Assembly (NCBI GenBank): GCA_907163345.1
Contig: CAJQUN010001127.1
Span: 1-64,000, forward strand
Length of the DNA: 64,000 nt
DNA from: Haberlea rhodopensis
Lineage: Eukaryota; Streptophyta; Magnoliopsida; Lamiales; Gesneriaceae
Direction of reading: 5' to 3'
The translations under genes and the position numbers were made by a program. The notes under the pieces were generated by a model. The model was not told the DNA's origin and made no database searches. It saw nothing but the letters and a program-made list of their open reading frames with translations. Shown piece after piece: positions 55,813 through 64,000 of the stretch. The stretch's first letter is position 1; each line of letters starts with the position of its first letter.

Positions 55813-56250
55813 CACGACAAATTCAAACTTCACAGAAACAATAACGAAACAAAAAACCGAAATGAAAAAGAGAAACTCTTGATTCGTTAAAAAGAAAAAA
55901 AAATGGGAGCAAGAAATCCGAACTAAATTAAAAACCTGTCGGATTTTTTGGCAGCAATCGAAGCGAGAGCGTAGAGAGTGATAAGAATGCAGTGGGTGGG
56001 GGTGAGGGCACGGAAGTTACGCTGTGACGGTGTGTGCGAATGAAGTTGCCATGCAAAATATACTGAAGGAAAAGAAAGGGAAACCGAATTCCAACACTCC
56101 CTAGTCCCCACTCATTAATTAAACCACCCCAACAAATTACAAATTTATAACCGTAAAATTACCCACCAAATTACACACACAAACCGTGTTTTTTAAAGAG
56201 AAAAACAATGGCTATGGTTTGAAATTGCTGCTGCTGCTTTATGACTTCCG
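55813..56250. other. 5' flank of the LEUNIG-like gene
   Basis: Probable 5' UTR and promoter of the minus-strand gene. No TATA box stands out; the stretch has CT-rich runs on the minus strand (55850-55910). Confidence 0.4.
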
Positions 56251-56252
56251 AG

Positions 56253-56731
56253 CTACGATGCATTAATATTCCTAAAAATCATTCATTGTAGTGTCATTGA
56301 CATATGGCGTGTCCTTAGTTTTTATAAAAAAAATTGGATACCGGTGTCGAACACCCCTCAAAATCAGACACCCTTATCAGGACACGGGGCGATGGGGGTC
56401 TCCGAGACATAAATGACACTTTTGGAGTTAATTGTACAATTTAAAATATTTTTGGATAAAATATTAATTGAAGTTATGTATTTGGTGTTAGTATGAGTGG
56501 TATATCATAGTTTCAGTGACGTGCATCTATTTATAACCTTCTTGATTTTGTAAGAATATTTTTTACATGGTTTTAGAATTTAAAAAATATTAATTTTAGT
56601 ATTTTGTAATAAAGTATATATATAATATATATATAAATATAAAAGCGTGTCTCAACCATGTCGTATCCTGAAAATTTTGAAAATCCGTGTCGACATATAT
56701 GTATCGTTGTCCCAGTGTCCGTGCATCGTAG
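56253..56731. mobile_element. Probable MITE, 10-bp terminal inverted repeats
   Basis: ctacgatgca at 56253-56262 is matched by its complement tgcatcgtag at 56722-56731. Sub-terminal gtgtc/gacac motifs are frequent (gtgtcgaacacccc, cgtgtcgacat, cagtgtccgtg). Flanks cttccgag and tttccggg could be a diverged 8-bp target duplication, which would suggest the hAT superfamily. No transposase is present. Confidence 0.5.
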
Positions 56732-58140
56732 TTTCCGGGCAAGTGAAGATAATTTGATTTTTTGTTGCAGAATAAAAAGCCAATGTTTTATACTATTTAC
56801 ATATGGCTTCTATGGTTTTCATATAAATAAGTGGGAATATCCGTGTTAATTATTTAATTAGAGGTGGGGTTAATGTTAATTTTATATCTATGCAATTTGT
56901 AATATGTATTATAGTAGCAAGGGTGGTAAAATAATTACTATATGTCATATTTTTTGTCACAAAATAATTAAAGATAATAAAAAGGAATCAATTATTGGGA
57001 TACAATAATTGTCCATATTAGGAGAGCAACACGCAACGCTTGTTCTGATACATGGTTTACAAAATTGTACATGCATCATTACTACTGATTATAGTTTTTG
57101 GTACAACTGCAATTGTTCGATTATATAACTATGTTACATAGACAACATTTGCATAGGATTACTAATATACTCATTGGACGTAGGATTATGCTTACTAATA
57201 ACATGTTTCTTTATAAAGTGGTTACCAAATATGATATTATTACCTTATTGTTATCATTATTGAATATTTGATAGCATGTTATTAAGTTTAGAATTATTCG
57301 ATATTCACTATTTCGCTTACAAACTTCAATAATAATAAGATGTGTGCAATATAAGATGAATTATTGAAATTGACTTGTAATTTTCAAAGATTTTGGTGGT
57401 GGACTAACATCTTATTTCGGTTAGCTGGTGCAGGTTACCGAGTGAGATATCGTCTATACTTTTCTCGTCGTTCTACGCGATCAAAAATATTTTTTTAAAA
57501 AAAACCTTTGTATTGTCATGTTTTGACCTCTACAAAAGTTGGTGTGACTTTGTTTTGGGTTTTTGCATTAGAATTAAATGGGAAGCTTTTGCGTAGCGTT
57601 GGCTTTTTTGTTAAAAAGCCATTTATTTTCAAGTAAAGATGGAAGATTTCAACCACTTATGTCGTCAATGCCTTGTTTCTTCATGAAAATGAGACAAGCC
57701 ACACGTTTATTTCTATTTTTTATAATAAAATATTATTTATTCTTTATTATAAAAACCTATATATAATCATAATTTTTTTAAAATCCACTCGTTCGTGCGA
57801 ATGAAGTACATCAATGGTATTGAATGGATAAAATAATGACAATCAAGCAGATTTATTAAATCGATGCAAATATAATTTGTTTTATTTGGCGGGTTGTTGC
57901 ACGTGAAACGAGACTCTAACATAAGAGTAATACTCTAATACTAGATCATGAACAATATATATGTTGGTAATTTTTTTTTTAATATTGTGGGTCTTCAAGG
58001 TATATATTAAATAAAATAAATCATAATATTGTAGTATTCTCTGTCCAAACAAGACGGGGGTGCACAGTCTTAATGGGCTTTCAAATAGTCTTAATGGGCT
58101 TTCTACTTAAATAGAAGTCCAATAAACAAAAAATATAGAT
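56732..58140. other. A+T-rich intergenic stretch
   Basis: Contains a diverged copy of the dispersed repeat of 24003-24345 at about 56995-57115 (gatacaataattgtcc...tgatta). No gene was recognised. Confidence 0.5.
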
Positions 58141-58149
58141 ATGATAAAT

Positions 58150-58174
58150 TGCGGTGAGCGTGGATCGAACACGC

Positions 58175-58217
<43 letters not shown>

Positions 58218-58222
58218 CCCGC
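58150..58222 (-). tRNA. tRNA-Phe (GAA)
   Basis: 73 nt on -, starting GCGGGGATAGCTCAGTTGGG. It folds as a standard cloverleaf: acceptor GCGGGGA pairs with the 3' end, the anticodon loop is CT-GAA-GA, and the T loop reads GTTCGATCC. Internal A and B boxes are intact, and no intron or encoded CCA is present. On the minus strand a T6 run about 14 nt beyond the 3' end can act as the RNA polymerase III terminator. It has the sequence of a cytosolic plant tRNA-Phe. Confidence 0.97.
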
Positions 58223-59651
58223 ATGTTTATGTTTTTGAAACAGTTACTAATATTTACGGCATATACAAGTTCACACCAGGCAGGCTCCAGCCTCCTTCGC
58301 GACAACAGTCAGATTTCCACCTGGATAATCTCACCCACACATCGGCACTGCGCTCGAACATTACACGATAGCTGTAAGCCTGTAATACCCACTTATTTCA
58401 TCACTATATGAAACCCAGCTCATCTGCTCAACAATTTACCGCCATTTTACAAACATCCGCCACTCCAAAACAAACAGGTAAACTTTCTTTTGGTTTGAGG
58501 ATTATATTTCTGTCCGGAGAATGTACTTGGGTTGTGTGCATGTGGTTGTTTAAAGAATAGCTGAAATAAAGAAATGGATGTTGATTCCTAGAGAGTAATC
58601 AGCCTCTCGAGCTTTTGTTATGAGGAGATGATGACAGTGACACCTTCTCTTTGTTGTAGTGACAGTTGAACTTTGAATTATGTAATTATTGTTTTACAAA
58701 TTGTAATTATTATTGGTTTGGCTGATTTTCTCCACTTTAGTTTAGAACATACCATGGCTTTCTATATCTGAATAGGGGATCAAGCTCGCGCTCTCTTTTT
58801 TCCCCCCTATTGAAGAAAGAAATAAATTATTGAATCTTAACCATGAAGTATAGCATTCGAATCATGTTTTATAAAAACGGCCGCGGAATGGCCGAAGCGG
58901 GAACATCAGCATCGATTTCGTAGCTTAGAACGGGATTTCGCGATCCACAACGTCTGTTGTGGAATATTTTTAATTTTTTTTTTATTTTTTCATTAATAAT
59001 TTTTTCAAATTATCTAATTATTCTTAATTATAATTAAAAAAAAAAACTCCAATATAATAATCGCGATCGTTCCGCGAAATGTCAATTGAACTGGAACCAC
59101 AATCTCCTCAATACCCTCTGCGACTGACTGTGACGAACTATGATTCAAATGGGACTCTTAAAGAGCACTTCGATGGAAGTTGTATAGATATTTTAACAGT
59201 TTATAGAGCATATGTACAACACTAAAACAAAAATATCTCAACAAATAATAACAAAATAATCGGTGTTTTATTTTGAAAATTTTATATTCATAACATGTTC
59301 TGTACAATTGAGGCGAGGCTTTTAGCTGGAACAGAAATTCAAAGAGTAAACCCTTCGAAATATCAAACTGAATTTAAAAAAAAAAAAAAAAAAAAAGTAA
59401 CCTCGAGATTTTTTATTTTTTTTTGTTTAGCATTGGACATTGAGTCATTCTTCGATGCAATCAGTGTTTATAAACACCAATATATATTTATATATATATA
59501 TATATATTGTGTGATGTTTGTAGACATCGGGTATACATAAGATTGAGGAATTTTTTGTGTTATATATTTATATGGTCTCGAAACGGAAACCTTCCCAAAA
59601 ATGAAAATGGTGACAACCAATTTGACAATTGTCTCGGTGTCAACTTCGAGA
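58223..59651. other. Intergenic stretch
   Basis: No gene was recognised. It includes a cgcggaat/ccgcgaaatg-containing segment at about 58880-59075, an A20 run at 59377-59396 and a (TA)n tract at 59486-59508. Confidence 0.5.
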
Positions 59652-60929
59652 TATTTTATAGAAATAATTATATCCACACCCCCTCGACTTTGGCCTATTT
59701 ACAAAAAGCTCCCATCGATTTTGGAAAATTACAAAGACATCCTCTATTGTTAATAAAGTTAACGACCGTTACAAAAATCTCCCCTGATTTTTACTGAAAA
59801 CCCCAAATTGCCCCTGGTCAACTTTGACCACTATTTTGACCTAAATTTTTAGAGGGGCTGTATTTGTAATTATGATATTTTATAGGGGATATGATCGTAA
59901 TAAAACTATTATTTTATTTTTTGTTTTTATTTCAAATATAATTATTACTTACTCAATTTTTTTATTTTCCTAATAATTTTAATATTTATCATTTTTATTC
60001 AATCTTGTAAACTATCAATATATACCATAAAAAATCAATAAATATATATATCATGTAAAAACTTTTGTTAGAAATAACGATATTGTGTAATATTTTGAAT
60101 TAAATTGAATTGAAAGTCAAATTAAAAAATAATACGTTCGATTGCAATTTTTGAAATTGACGTCAATAAATATTGGTCAGCAAAAAAATACCGCACTTGA
60201 TAATATATAATCATCGTACTTTCAATAAATGATTTAAAATATAAATAATATATGATTAATAATTTGAGGAACGGGATAAAAATCTAAATTTTGAAAACAA
60301 ACTACTCATATACGAGTTCAACTAGGGGTGAGCTTCATAACAGGATTTTAAATTGAACCGAACAAAATTGTTTTTCAGCCAACCGAAGTGGCTGATTTTT
60401 ATATTAAATCGATTCGATAAAACATCGAGTGTCAATAAAGATCATGGCCTAGGACATATCATTTAAAGTCAATGTTACAAAAAAAATAAAATACTATGAT
60501 AATAATACAATTATATAATATTGAATGTATTTATATATATAAGTAGTTTTAAAATATTATCATTAATATGAAAGCTAGTTTATAGTTTATAATATTTAAT
60601 AGATAATTTTTTGAAATAAATAAAAAAGAAACAAAAAAAGAAATAAAAAAAAATTAAAAGAAATAAACACAAAATAATATGACGGGTGTTACTATAATAT
60701 CTAGTATACTATAGGGGGTGTATATGTAATGTTTTGATAATTTTATATTACATATAGTATAAGTGGTATATCTTTAATGTTTTGATAATTTTATATTAAA
60801 TATACAAGAGAGCAAAAAAGATATTTCGTGCATTCTGTTAATTGTTTTTGACGGTGTTATATCTGAAGGAGATGTCTCTATAAATAGGTCAAAGTCGAGG
60901 GATGTAAATGTAATTATCCCTATTTTATA
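59652..60929. mobile_element. Non-autonomous Mutator-like element
   Basis: The 9-bp TATTTTATA occurs at 59652-59660 and 60921-60929. Between them the ends are inverted repeats of about 50 bp: gaaataattatatcc...ctcgactttggcctattta at left, against a right end whose complement reads gggataattacattt...ctcgactttgacctattta. The 1260-bp interior is very A+T-rich with no transposase. Long TIRs with a 9-bp duplication define the Mutator superfamily. The perfect duplication indicates a fairly recent insertion. Confidence 0.9.
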
Positions 60930-61030
60930 TCATTTGTTCCATAAAAAGTAAACGTATAGAATGCGACTAAAAAAGAACTTAGAGTCGTATAAGCGGTGAA
61001 ACCACGGAGATTCATTCTTCGCAAAACCCC

Positions 61031-62655
61031 ATGACGTCTAGGAGTAGGAGGTGCCAGCTTCCATTCGTTGTTCTCATCCTTTTACTCGTTTCATTCTTCC
61101 ATCACCGCCGCGGTACCGCCGCCTGCCAGAATTTTGTACTCCGAATATTGCAATGACAGTGTTCCGGAGTCATCTTTGCTACCCGACCCGAATCCTCCAC
61201 TCTACCCGAGAACTCTTGCTCTGCGCCACGCTTACTTTGATTACAGGGGAAACAACACGAAGGGTAATTTTGAAATTCCCAGGTCTCTCTTCTTTACGGC
61301 CCGAAGGTCCTACCTAACACAGAACAATGCAGTTTTCAAAATCGAAGCGGTCTTGAGTCTGATCGGTGTTCGAGATCAGGACCATCTTCGTGATAATCGC
61401 ACTCGTCGTGGATTGCGGCTCATTCATTACCGGCCGCCTCGGATTCCGGTTTCATCAGGAGAGACCTGGAATGCTGCCAGTTTCACCTTAAATGGGTTTT
61501 GGGATTGGAGCACTGGGAAACTCTGTATGATTGGTTCAGCTTCTGAACAGTTGAGGTCAGATCATGTTGTTTTAAAGCTTGATTACTTGAATTCTTCGAG
61601 TTTTTTTAATAGCTTTTTTAATGCACATTTGAAATATTCAATGTAAATGGAAACGGCCTTAATCATCACTTGTTAACGATTTTGGGTGTGAATTTGAGGA
61701 AATATAGATATGAGTTGATTGATAAAGACATTGCAACCAACGGATTTGATTCATTAGATGATACTACTGATCTTTCTTTAGGAGTTGAGGATTTGGGCCA
61801 ACAGCTATGCTTATTTATTAGAAGATCCGGTTCAGTTGAACTGAAATATGAGAATGATTGTGAAAGCGCAAATTGTAATTTTCTTGGGGGAGGAAATAAT
61901 AATTATACACCAAGTAAGATGAGCTTTAACGAAATTGAGTGTTTGGAGGATGGAGAGTAAGATTCTTGCTGGATTTTGGTGATTTCAGGCATAATGGTCA
62001 TCAGTTGCCATTTGAACCGAATATGAGTTTGGTTAGTGAAGGAAAATGGGATGCTGAGAAAAAAAAGGCTCGACATGGTTGGCTGTCGCATTTTCCGTGA
62101 TTCGTACGATGATTTTGTTGGCGAATGTTTGATAAGGCTGAGTTTGAGATTTCCAGCTAGGTGGACATTGAAAGAGAGGAACTCGGCAGTGGGGATATTG
62201 TGGAGTAGTAGAAGTTTGAACGAATCAGGGTACTTTGGCAGAGTGACACTAGCTAGCAAAAGGAATAAGAATGCTGTGGCTGTGCGTTTGAGGTATGAAT
62301 ATACAGAAATCGAGAATGCAAAGGGATCTTGTGCTAACGAGACGATGCATACTGGTAAAGAAGGGGAGTTCCCTGATGGATTATCATCTGATCTTAGTTT
62401 TGATATGGTTGTTGGGAATAGGAATGTGAAGGATTTATGGGTTACTCATCCCCGCTTTACGTGGAAGATAGGCATTATCAAGCATCTGTATTTGATTTGG
62501 AAGTGAAGTTTCCAAGGCAGATGAAGCAAAATTATAATGGTGTGCTCAATGTCAGCTATGTGCTGAGCCTTTCAACTCCTTACAATTTTAAGCTCAGCAG
62601 TGATTGTAAAACCCGAGATTTTAAACCGAGATTTGATGTCATCAAAATTACTTAA
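61031..62655 (+). pseudogene. DUF2921-family protein pseudogene
   Basis: The first frame has a start and signal peptide (MTSRSRRCQLPFVVLILLLV) but shifts near 61110-61130. The next frame (to 61646) has YSEYCNDSVPESS, LRHAYFDYRGNN, DNRTRRGLRLIHY and NAASFTLNGFWDWSTGKLCM, like plant DUF2921 proteins (PF11145), large membrane proteins of unknown function. Later pieces at 61670-61960, 62036-62506 and 62437-62655 include VGCRIFRDSYDDFVGECLIR and ILWSSRSLNESGYFGRV. At least four frame breaks occur, and the C-terminal membrane region of the family is missing beyond 62655. Confidence 0.7.
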
Positions 62656-62672
62656 GGTACTTTATTCATATT

Positions 62673-62780
62673 AAAACTCTAATTGTTAATTAGATAATTA
62701 AGTGTTTTAGTATTTTTGAAACTCTAAATAATAAATAGATAATTAAGCATTCTAGTATAATTAAAACTCTAAAGATGATT
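62673..62780 (+). repeat. 45-bp tandem repeats
   Basis: Units start at 62673, 62718 and 62763 with (a/g)aaactctaa and share agataattaag and tagtat; the third is partial. They lie just after the DUF2921 pseudogene end. Confidence 0.85.
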
Positions 62781-64000
62781 AAGAATTTGATTAGGGATAG
62801 AATTGTATCATGTTATCTCTATCTTGTTTACCCTACACTTATATAATAAGACCAAAACTCACCACTTGTTCATCACATATGAACCGAAACCTCCAGCCTT
62901 TAGTTCCAACAATTACCATATAAATAAGAGTAGCAAACTTCAAGCCTTTAAATACATCACCCGAGAAGATTTGTTCAACCACTAGTTTTCGAATCTCAAG
63001 TTATTAAATTAAAGAAAAGTCTGGCCACATCAGATTGGATTTTTCGAAAAGCTCAGCCCAAATTTTTGAGACTTCAACCCTCTATATTAGGAGCTCCAGC
63101 CGTGAACTTTCAGCATAATTCTTGGACAAATTCCAGCCATAAATTACCGAAAGCTTCAACTTTATTCTGCAGAATTTTCGAAAGTCAATTGTTAAATACC
63201 AAAGAGTTCAACCAATCAAATTCTTCTCCATTCAACATAGTCTCGAAACTTGACATTGAATTGTCAAAGTATTCCAACCTTTATTCTTCAAAGTTTAGCC
63301 ATTAAAATTCCTCCAAGTCATCAACATAGTCATCAAAGCTTTGACTTTTAATTTTCATAAAATTGCCACCTTTCTCATCAAGAATTTCAGCAAGGAAATT
63401 GTTTGAAAATCAGTCCAATTATCTTCGAAAAACTCACACAGTGTACACACACTGGAGGTGTGCGGTTACTGTTCATAGTGGAAGATTTGAATCCGTTCGT
63501 TTCGTACCGTCGATTACTCAAACACGCATCCAAGCACTGTAAGTGGGCTTTTGCTATAATTATTCGTTTCGTTTTCTAAAAATCATATAGTATGTTTTGA
63601 AATTCCAATCGATATGTAGTATGTTGAAATTATGAAAGTATTATTTTGTAAGCACGCTAAACTCGAAATCTAATTGGATTTGGATCCCCATGACCCTGAT
63701 GCGGTGGGATGTAACCGCTAAAAGAACCTTATACGGTGGTAATCCGTTGTTTCTGGATTATCCAGACCCTTTATTCGTGGGTTAGCCGATGTTATGACCT
63801 CTTCTCTAGGAGGGATAATTCTAGAGACTGATATCAGTACCAAGAAGATAGTAGAATGCTTTATTGTGCTTAAGTATATGAAAATTATGAAACGATATGT
63901 TATGTCATGGCTCGTAAGGGCAACCAAGTATGTTAAGATACATTCATATCGATTTATGCAAGTTTTATGATACAAGTTTATGAAAATTATATATATGTAT
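62781..64000 (+). repeat. Probable LTR or leader of a gypsy element
   Basis: tttcgtaccgtcgattactcaaacacgcatccaagcactgtaagt (about 63500-63545) resembles the U5 end of plant gypsy LTRs known to me, and the G+C-poor upstream sequence has no gene. The region 63680-63860 (gatgcggtgggatgtaaccgc, gggttagccgatgttatgacc) has the look of repetitive DNA. The sequence runs out of the window, so no partner LTR or PBS can be checked. Confidence 0.3.

Noticed and set aside
58880..59075. Possible MITE around cgcggaatgg ... ccgcgaaatg
   Set aside because: The end motifs are only weakly complementary and no target duplication was found.
1..64000. CRISPR array, operon or bacterial defence island
   Set aside because: No spaced direct repeats with unique spacers, no cas-like genes and no ribosome-binding sites; the sequence is plant nuclear in character.

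Overview
This window looks like nuclear DNA of a flowering plant, probably a eudicot. It holds spliced genes with GT-AG introns, a eukaryotic tRNA-Phe(GAA), plant-type Ty1/copia and Ty3/gypsy elements primed by initiator-tRNA-type sites, LINE fragments, plant DNA transposons, and an integrated copy of a plant pararetrovirus. Transposon-derived DNA dominates and host genes are sparse. I worked only by reading the sequence, so family names rest on motif recognition.

Layout. 1-11227: a decayed Ty3/gypsy element of the Tat/Grande type, with gag, protease, RT-RNase H, second RNase H and integrase on +, then a 100-bp tandem repeat, an antisense intron-bearing ORF, a polypurine tract and a minisatellite-rich LTR. 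A second copy of the antisense module lies inverted at 1-1876 and is fused directly to gag. 12043-12642: a 5'-truncated LINE with a 17-bp target duplication. 14049-15190: a copia 5' LTR, PBS and gag remnant. 16160-23830 (-): a nearly complete endogenous caulimovirid with promoter and PBS. Its order of coat protein, movement protein, protease-RT-RNase H and transactivator resembles solendoviruses and cavemoviruses. 24692-30267 (+): an intact six-exon CCCH zinc-finger gene. 30624-37917: a nest in which a LINE relic is split by a copia element (32083-35935) with its RT core deleted, followed by a small non-autonomous LTR element. 37918-41510: intergenic relics.

41517-49269 (-): a small two-exon gene whose single intron carries a 6.3-kb copia element (41844-48139). 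53697-55812 (-): a LEUNIG-like gene that keeps the LisH/LUFS end but shows no WD40 exons. 56253-56731: a probable MITE. 58150-58222 (-): tRNA-Phe. 59661-60920: a non-autonomous Mutator-like element with TIRs of about 50 bp and a perfect 9-bp target duplication. 61031-62655: a DUF2921-family pseudogene. From 62656: repeats and probable LTR sequence.

The host genes do not form an obvious functional unit. The CCCH protein and the LEUNIG-like protein would both act in nuclear gene regulation, while the small protein has a possible organelle-targeting N-terminus. The most notable observations are the inverted duplication in the Tat element, the well-preserved pararetrovirus, the two copia elements disabled at reverse transcriptase (one by core excision, one at the catalytic box), the copia insertion inside an intron, and the LUFS-only LEUNIG relative. 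I found no bacterial-type defence system, CRISPR array or operon.
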